From: an uncultured Lachnospiraceae bacterium
GTDB lineage: Bacteria > Bacillota > Clostridia > Lachnospirales > Lachnospiraceae
Length of the DNA: 64,000 nucleotides
NCBI GenBank assembly: GCA_946557105.1
Contig: CAMNSZ010000001.1
Span: 186,001-250,000 of the forward strand
Reading direction: 5' to 3'
A program made the translations under genes and the position numbers. The notes below the pieces were generated by a model. The model did not search any database. It was not told the DNA's origin and saw only the letters and a list, made by a program, of their open reading frames with translations. This document shows positions 56,621 through 64,000 of the stretch, piece after piece. Each line of letters starts with the position of its first letter. The stretch's first letter is position 1.

Positions 56621-56941
56621 TTACTCAAAATGCATCGCCTCCGTAATACGAAGGTTTATACCCTGCATCATCCTGCACAATGCCAACTCTGCCGCCAAAA
56701 AATCCGAAACCAACGGATTCTCTCTAAAAACTGCATACTCTCTCTCAAATGCATCGATTTTATCAAAAGCATAATCTTTTCTGTTTTGGAGCTCATAATT
56801 AAGTTTTCTGTATTCGTCAATCTGTGCCTTCAGTTCAGGATACTGATTAACCTTATTCCGCTGTACATCATATTGCCGATATTCCTCAGAGGACAAAATC
56901 GCATCAATTATATGCTCCACTGCATTATCTATGTTGCTCAT
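56621..56941 (-). CDS. YlbF/YmcA family protein
   Basis: The 106-residue helical protein (IIDAILSSEEYRQYDVQRNKV, YPELKAQIDEYRKLNYELQ, ENPLVSDFLAAELALCRMM) fits the YlbF/YmcA (Com_YlbF) family. In Bacillus these proteins form the Y-complex that works with RNase Y in mRNA maturation. Here the gene follows the RNase J gene by 76 nt, which suggests a link with RNA processing. No catalytic motifs are expected. Confidence 0.85.
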   Translation of the reverse strand: MSNIDNAVEHIIDAILSSEEYRQYDVQRNKVNQYPELKAQIDEYRKLNYELQNRKDYAFDKIDAFEREYAVFRENPLVSDFLAAELALCRMMQGINLRITEAMHFE

Positions 56942-57017
56942 ATTGTATCTTCTCTCTAATAATATTGCAAGGGCAAATTCAATTTATCACCCGTCAACCT
57001 TGTAGCAGAACGGCTTC

Positions 57018-58691
57018 CTATACTTCCATGATGATAGGAAGGATCATGGGGCGGCGCTTTGTCTTTTTCCAGACATATTCGCTCAGAACGTCCTTTGTTG
57101 TGGACTTTAGCTTGCCCCAGTCGGTTATGCCTCTGTCCAGACAATTCTGCAACGCTTCATCCACCGTACAGCGCGCTTCCTCAATCAGCTCGTCCGACTC
57201 GCGGACATACACAAAGCCTCTTGAAACTATATCGGGCCCTGCAACCAGCTGACCGCTATATTTCTCCAGACTCATCACCACAATCATTATTCCGTCTTCG
57301 GCCAGATGCTGCCTGTCACGCAATACCACATTCCCCACGTCGCCAACGCCCAAGCCGTCTACCAATATGGTTCCCGTAGGTACCTTACCCGTTACGACCG
57401 CCTGATTATCGTCAAGCTCCAAAACATCACCTGAAGATAAAATAAAAATATCGTCCTTCTCTATGCCAAGGCTTTCGGCAATCTTTGCCTGTGCTTTCAG
57501 ATGCTTGTACTCACCGTGCACGGGAACCGCATATTTAGGTTGTACCAGCGTATAAATCAGTTTAATCTCCTCCTGACAGGCATGACCGGAAACATGAGCG
57601 TCCTGAAAAATCACATCTGCCCCCTTGCGAAGCAGCTCGTTAATAATTTTAGTAACCGATTTCTCGTTTCCCGGTATAGGATTTGAGGAAAAAATAACCG
57701 TATCCCCCGCGCCGATAGTTATTTTGCGGTGCATATTGTTTGCCATACGGCTTAACGCCGCCATACTCTCTCCCTGACTTCCGGTAGTTATAATCACCTG
57801 CTGCTCATCCGGGAAATTCTTCATCTGCTCTAAATCCACCAGTGTATTTTCGGGAATGCTGATGCACTCCAGACTGATGGCAGTCTCTATGATATTGACC
57901 ATGCTTCGGCCTTCAACCGCAACCTTTCGCCCAAATTTATATGCCGTGTTGATAATCTGCTGTACGCGGTCCACATTGGAAGCAAAGGTTGCTACAAAAA
58001 TTCTGGTATTTTTATGCTCCTCAAAAAGGGTGTCAAAGGTCTTACCCACCGTTCTCTCGGATGGGGTGAAGCCCGGACGCTCCGCATTGGTGGAGTCGCA
58101 CATCAGAGCAAGCACACCCTTTTTGCCCAATTCGGCAAAACGCTGTAAATCAATGGCGTCGCCAAATACCGGCGTATAATCCACCTTAAAATCACCTGTG
58201 TGCACTACAACTCCTGCAGGGGAATAAATGGCAAGAGCCGCTGCATCCACAATACTGTGGTTTGTTTTTATAAACTCTACGCGAAAGTTCCCAAGGTTAA
58301 TGGATTGCCCGAACTTAACTACCTTTCTCTTTGTTCCCTTCATCAAATTATGCTCTTTTAATTTATTTTCAATAATACCCATTGTAAGACGGGTCGCATA
58401 CACAGGTACATTGATATCCTTGAGTACATAAGGAAGCGCGCCTATATGGTCCTCATGTCCGTGAGTAATCATAAAGCCCTTTACCTTGTCAATATTATCC
58501 TTCAGATAGGTAACGTCAGGAATCACTAAATCAATTCCCAACATATCGTCCGCCGGAAAAGACAGTCCGCAATCCACTACAATAATACTGTCCTCATACT
58601 CGAAGGCAGTAATGTTCATACCAATTTGCTCCAAGCCCCCCAAAGGGATAATTTTCAGCTTTGAGCCGCTATTATTCTCTTTTTTCTTCAA
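57018..58691 (-). CDS. rnj: Ribonuclease J
   Basis: The 557-residue enzyme has the metallo-beta-lactamase motif ITHGHEDHIGALPYVL (about 75-90), the VVHTGDFKVDYTP block and a beta-CASP domain with GSQGESMAALSRMA and HVSGHACQEE. It cuts and trims RNA with 5'-3' exonuclease and endonuclease activity. The start is TTG 58691 with GGAGG 8 nt upstream, consistent with the basic N-terminus KKKENNSGSKLK. The 340-nt region before it is rich in hairpins. The YlbF-like gene lies downstream. Confidence 0.95.
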   Translation of the reverse strand: MKKKENNSGSKLKIIPLGGLEQIGMNITAFEYEDSIIVVDCGLSFPADDMLGIDLVIPDVTYLKDNIDKVKGFMITHGHEDHIGALPYVLKDINVPVYATRLTMGIIENKLKEHNLMKGTKRKVVKFGQSINLGNFRVEFIKTNHSIVDAAALAIYSPAGVVVHTGDFKVDYTPVFGDAIDLQRFAELGKKGVLALMCDSTNAERPGFTPSERTVGKTFDTLFEEHKNTRIFVATFASNVDRVQQIINTAYKFGRKVAVEGRSMVNIIETAISLECISIPENTLVDLEQMKNFPDEQQVIITTGSQGESMAALSRMANNMHRKITIGAGDTVIFSSNPIPGNEKSVTKIINELLRKGADVIFQDAHVSGHACQEEIKLIYTLVQPKYAVPVHGEYKHLKAQAKIAESLGIEKDDIFILSSGDVLELDDNQAVVTGKVPTGTILVDGLGVGDVGNVVLRDRQHLAEDGIMIVVMSLEKYSGQLVAGPDIVSRGFVYVRESDELIEEARCTVDEALQNCLDRGITDWGKLKSTTKDVLSEYVWKKTKRRPMILPIIMEV

Positions 58692-59031
58692 TCAAATTTC
58701 CTCCAATTCTTCTCGACGCAAAAGGCTGACCCTGCAATCAACAATCACTAAACGGCTATTGCGGCAGCCCCTTGGGAATCTCCCGTAAACCCCAAGAGCC
58801 TTATCTCGCCGTATTTGTGCAGATTTCTATAAGAATGGCGCCTCCATTATGTACCTAAGTATTCCCTGTCTGTCGGCACATAAAACCATTCTCCGGAGAA
58901 ATCCGGTCAATTCAAGGAAGCCTGCTGCTTCCGTTCTCATTTATAAAAAAGCATCGCCCGTAAAAATGCTCCGCATTCTATGGCACTGCGTTTTTTCATG
59001 CATATATAATGTGATGCGCCCAATCCGCCGC
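58692..59031 (-). promoter_or_regulatory. Structured 340-nt leader region upstream of RNase J gene
   Basis: On the minus strand several short hairpins occur in series: GGAAGC-AGCAG-GCTTCC, CCGGA-TTTC-TCCGG, and CTTGGG with CCCAAG around a 14-nt loop. There is no CDS here. It may be an untranslated leader that controls RNase J expression or a set of terminator-like elements after the DUF1292 gene. Confidence 0.45.
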
Positions 59032-59295
59032 TCACACAAAGCTTATGTCGTCAAGCATATCCGCAAATACGCCTGAAACTGCGGCAAGCTCGTCGTCGTC
59101 AGACACAATGGCAAAGACACTCTCCTCCTCGCCATCCTTTGACAAATCCTTTAATATAAGGGCTTCTCCATCGCCCTCCTCAAAATCAGTCACTAAAATA
59201 TAGTTACAGCCTCCGATTCTGGTCTGCTCCAGCACAAAAAATTCTACCGGTTCTTCTCCCTCCGGATTAAAGGTAATCTTCTCTAATTTACTCAT
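59032..59295 (-). CDS. DUF1292 protein (YrzB-like)
   Basis: The 87-residue acidic protein has a beta-rich start (EKITFNPEGEEPVEFFVLEQTRIGGCNYILV) and a highly acidic core (DFEEGDGEALILKDLSKDGEEE) characteristic of DUF1292. The function is unknown. It lies after ruvX by 44 nt, as yrzB follows yrrK in Bacillus, which supports the assignment. GGAG precedes the ATG by 5 nt. Confidence 0.88.
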   Translation of the reverse strand: MSKLEKITFNPEGEEPVEFFVLEQTRIGGCNYILVTDFEEGDGEALILKDLSKDGEEESVFAIVSDDDELAAVSGVFADMLDDISFV

Positions 59296-59339
59296 ATCTG
59301 CTCCATAACCGTTTCTACGCGGCGCCCCTTTGCCGTCAA

Positions 59340-59795
59340 TTACACCGATTGCGTCTCCTTCGACCGCTCACCCTGCATGCTTCTTCTGTCCAAATAACCC
59401 TGCAATATAAATACCGCCGCAATCTTGTCCACATGCTCCTTGCGGTTTTCCCTGCGAATACCTGCCTCCATCATCGCCCTATCCGCAGCCACGGTTGTCA
59501 GACGCTCGTCCCATAACACAACGGGCAGCCCCGTGCGTCTTTCCAGTTTTTCCTTGAATTCCTTTGTCAATTCCGCACGAACACCCTCCGTGGCATTCAT
59601 GTTCTTGGGAAGACCCAAAACAATTTCCTCAACCCCGTACTCCACAATAAGCTCTTCTATTCTTGCAAGCGACTGGCGAAGCTTATTCTCTTCCTTGCGA
59701 CGGATAATCTCCACACCCTGCGCAGTCAAAAGCAGGCTGTCGCTTACAGCAACACCCACTGTCTTAGAGCCAAAATCCAAACCCATTATCCTCAT
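59340..59795 (-). CDS. ruvX: Holliday-junction-resolvase-like YqgF/RuvX nuclease
   Basis: The 151-residue protein has the RNase-H-like start [16 protein letters not shown], the [14 protein letters not shown] motif, and [15 protein letters not shown] with the acidic residues of the YqgF active site. It is linked to 16S rRNA 5'-end maturation in bacteria and named a resolvase by homology. It lies between ireB (10 nt upstream) and the DUF1292 gene, as in Bacillus. Confidence 0.93.
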   Translation of the reverse strand: MRIMGLDFGSKTVGVAVSDSLLLTAQGVEIIRRKEENKLRQSLARIEELIVEYGVEEIVLGLPKNMNATEGVRAELTKEFKEKLERRTGLPVVLWDERLTTVAADRAMMEAGIRRENRKEHVDKIAAVFILQGYLDRRSMQGERSKETQSV

Positions 59796-59805
59796 AGGGT
59801 TCCTC

Positions 59806-60069
59806 CTATTGCCAACGATTGTTGCGGATGTACTCCATCAGCAGCTCCTCCACCAATTCGTCACGATCTACCTTCATAATCAGGCTTCTGGCACTCTTAT
59901 GGCTGGTGATATAGGTAGGGTCACCGCTCATAATATACCCTACAATCTGATTGACGGGATTATACCCTTTTTCTGTCAGCGCTTCATACACCGTGGATAA
60001 AACCACCTTCACTCCGGTTTCAGGCTCTGTTTCTACCTTGAAGTATTGCGTATTTCCTAAGTCCTGCAT
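59806..60069 (-). CDS. IreB family regulatory phosphoprotein (DUF965)
   Basis: The 87-residue protein starts [17 protein letters not shown] and has [26 protein letters not shown], the conserved core of the IreB/YrzL family. In Enterococcus IreB is phosphorylated by the PASTA kinase IreK and affects cephalosporin tolerance; the N-terminal Thr here could be the site. It begins the IreB-RuvX-DUF1292 set, with GAGAGG before the ATG. Confidence 0.92.
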   Translation of the reverse strand: MQDLGNTQYFKVETEPETGVKVVLSTVYEALTEKGYNPVNQIVGYIMSGDPTYITSHKSARSLIMKVDRDELVEELLMEYIRNNRWQ

Positions 60070-60150
60070 AAATCCCTCTCATTTCTCTATTGTGGAAGCC
60101 TCCACTTGTATCCTATAAGTCTGCTGTTTATTATCTTAACTCATTTATCA

Positions 60151-60936
60151 TTAAAATTCAAGTACCCCCAGCCACTTTAAAGCGTTCCAGATGCCGTCCT
60201 TATCCACATCAGTGGTTACATAGTCCGCTAAATCAAGCACCCTCCCGGTAGCGTTTCCCATGGCAATGGAAATATGCGCCGCTTCCAGCATGGGAATATC
60301 GTTTGTGCTGTCGCCGATTGCCACGGTGTCCTCCATGGAAAGGTTCAGGTACCGGGCAATATACTGCATACCGCTGGCTTTGGAATAGCCCTTCGGCACA
60401 ATTTCATAAAACCCTTTTTCTCTGTCAATAAAATCTAATATATGTTCATATTCTCTCCGAAAAGCGTCCATAGTATCTCTTTCTTCCACATAAGCGTAAA
60501 ACTTATCAAAATGTCCTATCGCCTCCTCATAGCTCCCATAATCGCATTCCGCAAAACGAACCACAAAATCATAGAAGGTTTTCGTGTTCATTTTCTCAAG
60601 GTCGTCATGAAAATTGTTTGCGCTTCCCTCCAGCACCGCGTCTATTTTATATTTTCGCAGCCCGTCTATAATATATCTTGCCTGCTCTTCATCAAAAGTC
60701 TTGTGGAGCAGGATCTGATTATGGTAGGTAATCATAGTGCCGCAGCCCATCAGATAACCGTCAAACTCTACCAGCTCAGAAATACGCCCTCCTACCAGTT
60801 TGTCCGTCCTGCCTGTATTAATCATACAAATATGGCCGTTACTTCTTGCCTTTGCTATTGCCCTTTTAGTACTGTCCGACATTTGAAATCGTTCGTCAAT
60901 CAAGGTTCCGTCTATGTCAAAAAATATAATTTTCAA
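60151..60936 (-). CDS. Cof-type HAD-IIB phosphatase
   Basis: The 261-residue protein begins with the HAD motif IIFFDIDGTLID and ends with AIGDSTNDIPMLEAAHISIAMGNA, the type IIB signature, with a cap domain between. Such enzymes dephosphorylate sugar phosphates, flavin or PLP; the substrate is not predictable. The start is a TTG (60936) with AAAGGAG about 7 nt upstream. It is 32 nt downstream of the Nudix gene and likely co-transcribed. Confidence 0.9.
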   Translation of the reverse strand: MKIIFFDIDGTLIDERFQMSDSTKRAIAKARSNGHICMINTGRTDKLVGGRISELVEFDGYLMGCGTMITYHNQILLHKTFDEEQARYIIDGLRKYKIDAVLEGSANNFHDDLEKMNTKTFYDFVVRFAECDYGSYEEAIGHFDKFYAYVEERDTMDAFRREYEHILDFIDREKGFYEIVPKGYSKASGMQYIARYLNLSMEDTVAIGDSTNDIPMLEAAHISIAMGNATGRVLDLADYVTTDVDKDGIWNALKWLGVLEF

Positions 60937-60968
60937 AATATTCTCCTTTGGTCCGTGTCCTCTTTACG

Positions 60969-61394
60969 TTATAAAATCCCTCTTCTTTTGGCTTCCTCTA
61001 TAAGCTTTGGCTGTATATTCGGATACGTCCAGCTTTCGGGAAGCTTGTCCAAAATCACCACCTTTTCTATTTCACTATGTAATTCAGGCTCAAGGAATTC
61101 TACCTCTGCATAATATAACATACCGAAGGATTCCTCACCGCCAAAATTATCTTTTGCTATGACAGAATACACACAAACAGGCCAAATATCAAATTTAACC
61201 GCGCCTGTTTCTTCATACAATTCTCTTCGTGCCGTTTCCTCTATTGTCTCACCCTCCTCCCGATGTCCGCCGGGAATTTCCAATGTATCCCGTTTTCTAT
61301 GCTTACAAAAAACATACTTCCCGTTATATTTTGCAATTATAACAGCAAATTTTAATAAATCATCTCTAACCTCTTCATAAAAATATACCGCCAT
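60969..61394 (-). CDS. Nudix hydrolase
   Basis: The 141-residue protein contains a full Nudix box GGHREEGETIEETARRELYEETGA around residue 45. It hydrolyses nucleoside-diphosphate-linked compounds; the substrate is not known. The start is ATG 61394 after AAGAGG with 6-nt spacing; a TTG two codons earlier is close to that site. The next gene is the HAD phosphatase on the same strand. Confidence 0.9.
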   Translation of the reverse strand: MAVYFYEEVRDDLLKFAVIIAKYNGKYVFCKHRKRDTLEIPGGHREEGETIEETARRELYEETGAVKFDIWPVCVYSVIAKDNFGGEESFGMLYYAEVEFLEPELHSEIEKVVILDKLPESWTYPNIQPKLIEEAKRRGIL

Positions 61395-61457
61395 TTTCAA
61401 CCTCTTCTTTCCAAATCCGATTTTAAAATATTTCTCCCTTTTCGGAAAAGTGTTCCC

Positions 61458-61516
61458 GAGGGTTCCGTTATGTGCTCCCTTGTGTTATATCTCTTCGCAA
61501 GGGAGCACGAACCCTC
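61458..61516. other. Long imperfect inverted repeat upstream of Nudix gene
   Basis: GAGGGTT pairs with AACCCTC and, inside it, GTGCTCCCTTG pairs with CAAGGGAGCAC, separated by a 15-nt loop and a small internal loop. No T-run follows on either strand, so it is not a standard terminator. It lies about 65 nt upstream of the Nudix start codon and would be in its leader. Confidence 0.7.
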
Positions 61517-61627
61517 ATAAGGGCAAAAATAAGGAACGCAAAATTACATAGCACATTATAACACAATATGAATGGACTGTGTAAACTGATTGAAATGCTT
61601 TTTAGCTGTTACAGAAAAGAGTATTGA

Positions 61628-61747
61628 TGCAAAGGACAGTCTGGAAGTGTGGTGATTTTACGGGCAGATTACTATGGAAGCAGTCCGCCTTTTATGAAAA
61701 CTTTAGAAAAATATAAGCGGCATAAAGAAATAATAGGTGAAATGTAA
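61628..61747 (+). pseudogene. Possible 3' fragment of a lost gene
   Basis: A 39-codon open stretch (VILRADYYGSSPPFMKTLEKY, then KRHKEIIGEM) has protein-like composition and ends at a TAA, but it has no start and follows a stop. It may be the C-terminal remnant of a deleted gene. No family is recognised. Confidence 0.25.
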
Positions 61748-61790
61748 AGTCTGTGTTACATAATTGAAGGAAAACGCGCATATTGGTTTG

Positions 61791-61819
61791 TTTAGATGTA
61801 ACGTAATTTGTGTTACAAT
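61791..61819 (+). promoter_or_regulatory. Promoter with embedded operator of the XRE pseudogene
   Basis: TTTAGA and TACAAT are 17 nt apart. The inverted repeat TGTAAC-N9-GTTACA (61797-61817) fills the spacer, and a related TGTAA-N8-TTACA lies at 61743-61760. This looks like an autoregulated repressor promoter. Confidence 0.5.
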
Positions 61820-61837
61820 AATATTGGAGGTGAACTT

Positions 61838-62435
61838 ATGAGTTAGGAACTAACATATGATATTTACGCAAATCAAAGAACCAACACAGGAACAATTCGC
61901 TGAAAGGATGAGCATTACAAGGCAAGCTGCCTCAAGATGGGAAACAGATGAGGTTATATTGGAACTTAAAAAGCTTGTGGAGATGTGTTCTGTATTTTCA
62001 TGTAAATTGGATGAATTGGTTAGAGGGAATATGCCTTCCCAAAATGAAATTTATTCTAAAGTCAAGATTAGAAAAGTACCTGTTTTCCAAATGGCCAAAT
62101 ATGTAACGGTTCATCTAATCCGGAATCTGATGTGCAAAATTATATGAAAAATCGGTGGGTGAGTGGATTGACTGCAACAAATTCAAACGCAAAATTAATT
62201 GGTTGGGATTTTCCTTACCGTAACAGAACTTTTTGCTTCGCCTTTTGAGAGAATACCGAGGGGATATAAATGTATCATAGAATTCTTACAAGCTAATGAC
62301 CTTAAAGATAAATTATGTGAAGATATCATCTGTTGTTTTGAATAACAAATATGAAAAGAGAGTGTAGGCTATATGGATATTTATGTGCATGTTGACAGTG
62401 TTGCTAAGGAACATGCATATTCCATTTTCAATTAA
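61838..62435 (+). pseudogene. Frameshifted XRE-family regulator with GyrI-like effector domain
   Basis: The coding signal is split over several frames. ATG 61838 with GGAGGTG upstream is followed by a stop at codon 3. A second frame gives the helix-turn-helix (TQEQFAERMSITRQAASRW, then ELKKLVEMCSVFSCKLDELV). Further parts follow in other frames: NPESDVQNYMKNRW and AKLIGWDFPY, then YKCIIEFLQANDLKDKL, and finally GYMDIYVHVDSVAKEHAYSIF ending at TAA 62433-62435. Joined, they form one regulator with an effector-binding (GyrI-like) C-terminal domain. At least three disruptions make it non-functional. Confidence 0.75.
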
Positions 62436-62447
62436 GGAGGAAACGAT

Positions 62448-62897
62448 ATGGAAAAAACAGCGAGTCAAATACAAAAGGAAAGAACAAAAGAATTAGAAAA
62501 TAAAGCAAATGCACTTCTTAAAAGGTGTGATGTAGCAACGCTTACATCTATAAATGAGAAAGGATATCCGCGTACCTGCGTGGTGTCTATTGCGAAAGCG
62601 GATACATTTTCGGATATCTATTTTGTGACTTCAAAGCGTTCGGATAAAGCTGGTAAAGCGTCGCACTTTGAAACCAATACGAAGTCAAGCGTTTGTTATT
62701 TTCTTGATGGAGATAGCGTGACTCTTATTGGAAACGTGGAGTTTGTAGGAGATAGAAAATTACAGGAATCTATAGAGGCTGATAGGCAATTTTTCAAAAA
62801 AGGGATTGATGACCCCAAATTCAGATTAATTCGGTTTCACACAATTGAAGCCACGTTCTGGATAGAAGGTAAATTTAGAACCTGTAAATATAAATAA
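62448..62897 (+). CDS. Pyridoxamine 5'-phosphate oxidase family (FMN-binding split barrel) protein
   Basis: The 149-residue protein has the split-barrel pattern ATLTSINEKGYPRTCVVSI, IYFVTSKRSDKAGKASHFETN and VCYFLDGDSVTLIGNVEF, typical of general-stress-protein-like flavin or F420/heme binding proteins. The substrate is unknown. AAGGAGG lies 8 nt before the ATG and the frame is intact. It follows the decayed regulator pseudogene by 12 nt, so it may have been controlled by that regulator. Confidence 0.85.
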   Translation: MEKTASQIQKERTKELENKANALLKRCDVATLTSINEKGYPRTCVVSIAKADTFSDIYFVTSKRSDKAGKASHFETNTKSSVCYFLDGDSVTLIGNVEFVGDRKLQESIEADRQFFKKGIDDPKFRLIRFHTIEATFWIEGKFRTCKYK

Positions 62898-62940
62898 TTC
62901 GTACCGCAGACTACAGTTTAACAGAAGAGCCGAAAATTTC

Positions 62941-63983
62941 GAGACTATGAAAAAGTCTGTAAATACAGATTGGTATGTCAAGAGCGGCTGGCTGATACCA
63001 GCCGTTCTTTGACGGCTCTTCCTTTATTCCGGAGGACACCCTTCATACATGATCCCCGGTTCCCCATAGACCTGTGCCCGGTTTCGGATTGGTATCGTCC
63101 ATTTTTTCGTGGCTTCAAAGGCTGCCGGATACAGAGCCTTCAGCAGGGCTGCATCGCTTGGGAATACTCTTCTCTGGCGGTTCAGCTTCCGGTATGTGGA
63201 ATTCAGGGATTCTATCCCATTGGTCGTGTATATGACCTTCCTGACAGTCACAAAAAACTTGAAGATCGGTAAAACGGCATCCCGGTTATCTCTCCGGCGC
63301 TTTTTTCTCATCTGCCGCCTGATAGAGCGTCTTTAAATCTGCTGCAAAGGGTTTCCGGTCTTTCTCCGGAACATATTTCAGGGTATTCCTGACCTGAGGA
63401 ACGATGCAGCGCTGGTATTCCGTTTTGGGAAATGCTGTGGCAATTGCCTTCTGCATTGACGCCGAGAATCACATAAGCTGCCAGTTTTCGGATTACGCCA
63501 TTGTCACGGACAGAATAATGGATTGCATCAATGTAGAGGATAGGATATATCTCATCTAACGGGCGGTTCTGCCAGTCTTCAATCTGTGGCCGTATCTTAT
63601 CCGTAACATCACAGATAAAGCCTTCTGATGTCTCAAAGCCGTAAATGTCTTCTACGGTTTCAAAAATCTGGCGGGTAGTCATGCCTTTTGCATCATTGCT
63701 GTCAGAACGCTCTGATTTTTCATAGCCGGGATGCCCGTCCATTTCCGCTTCCAGCATTTCTTTGATGGTTCCGCCGAGCAAATCCTTCAGGGCTTCCTGA
63801 ATGTCCTCAGCCGTCTGGACATCATACTCTTCCAAGAGCTGGTGAATGATGTTTCGTTTTCCTTCCGTCATTTGTACTGTGTGTACAGGTTTCTTTTACC
63901 ATGATAAAAGGCTTCCTATGATTTTTTATTTTATCATAGAAGACCTCTTAAAACATTATTTACAGAAAAAGTTTCACACTCTC
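62941..63983 (-). mobile_element. IS256-family insertion sequence, internally deleted
   Basis: The element is about 1.04 kb, shorter than a full IS256-type element. Its ends are related inverted repeats: TATTTACAGACTTTTTCATAGTCTC as the complement of the left end and TATTTACAGAAAAAGTTTCACACTCTC at the right end. The transposase inside has two deletions and a frameshift. No clear target duplication was found next to these ends. Confidence 0.75.
63024..63871 (-). pseudogene. IS256-family transposase remnant
   Basis: Coding signal covers an N-terminal frame (63308-63871; KEMLEAEMDGHPGYEKSERSD, then TTRQIFETVEDIYGFETSEGF and YIDAIHYSVRDNGVIRKLAAYVILGVNAEG) and a C-terminal frame (63024-63311; KVIYTTNGIESLNSTYRKLNR). 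Between them IATAFPKTEYQRC to KTLYQAADEKK is present in another frame. The segment with the second catalytic Asp (normally an ADGLTG-type motif) is deleted, and residues after SERSDSND are also missing compared with the family. First Asp and Glu remain. The transposase cannot be active. Confidence 0.85.
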
Positions 63984-64000
63984 TTGTCAAGTCTATAACC

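Larger units (their letters stand above)
61395..61837. other. 443-nt region with gene fragments, inverted repeat and promoter
   Basis: This stretch contains the long inverted repeat at 61458-61516, a 39-codon protein-like fragment ending at 61747, and the control region of the downstream XRE pseudogene. No intact gene is present. Confidence 0.6.

Overview
The window looks like a chromosomal segment of a motile Gram-positive Clostridia, most likely a Lachnospiraceae member. The evidence is the gene repertoire and order: RNase J, CdaA/CdaR, two type III glutamine synthetases, IreB-RuvX-DUF1292 next to tRNA-modification genes (the Bacillus yrzL-yrrK-yrzB-yrrL-yrrM-yrrO arrangement), mbl followed by flhO/flhP-type flagellar rod genes, FtsEX, strong GGAGG ribosome binding sites and many intrinsic terminators. 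Almost every gene lies on the minus strand, so operons read from high to low coordinates.

Region 1-14.9 kb is a surface-polysaccharide locus read leftward from about 14.9 kb. It holds two paralogous O-antigen ligase/polymerase-like membrane proteins, a membrane-bound CapD/PglF-type UDP-sugar 4,6-dehydratase, a DegT/PglE-type aminotransferase, a PglC-type phosphoglycosyl transferase, three GT4 glycosyltransferases, a hexapeptide acetyltransferase, an MBOAT O-acyltransferase with its SGNH-like partner, and a Wzx-type flippase cut by the window edge. Together these could make, decorate, flip and polymerise or ligate a glycan that starts with a diamino-trideoxy (bacillosamine-like) sugar. The MBOAT gene carries a run of ten G, a possible slippage hotspot.

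Region 15-30 kb carries a divergent PAP2 protein, a DUF3048 lipoprotein, leuA, an HPr protein, cdaR-cdaA with two unknown membrane proteins, a flagellar-operon zinc protein (TIGR03826-like), comF, recD2, flagellar rod genes and mbl. Region 30-40 kb carries uvrBA behind two overlapping LexA-type boxes, a DUF4932 metallopeptidase-like gene, an LTA-synthase-like enzyme and azlCD. Region 40-49 kb holds an S41 protease, a LytM coiled-coil hydrolase, ftsX-ftsE, a PucR-type regulator, a YjfB-like motility protein, cvfB, an acyl-ACP thioesterase and a CPBP protease.

Region 49-61 kb holds tRNA-Gln(CUG), tandem glnN genes, the TrhP-like U32 and TrmR-like genes, a MltG-like stub without a catalytic domain, a YlbF protein, RNase J behind a structured leader, DUF1292, RuvX, IreB, a Cof-type HAD phosphatase and a Nudix hydrolase. 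The right end (61.5-64 kb) is decaying accessory DNA: gene fragments, a frameshifted XRE regulator, an intact FMN-binding split-barrel gene and an internally deleted IS256-family element.

No complete new system stands out. The most notable signals are a 41-nt near-identical element that supplies the ribosome binding site of two unrelated genes, a compact structured element at 16.02-16.16 kb, the SOS boxes at uvrB, the poly-G tract, and a terminator whose U-run abuts the leuA ribosome binding site.
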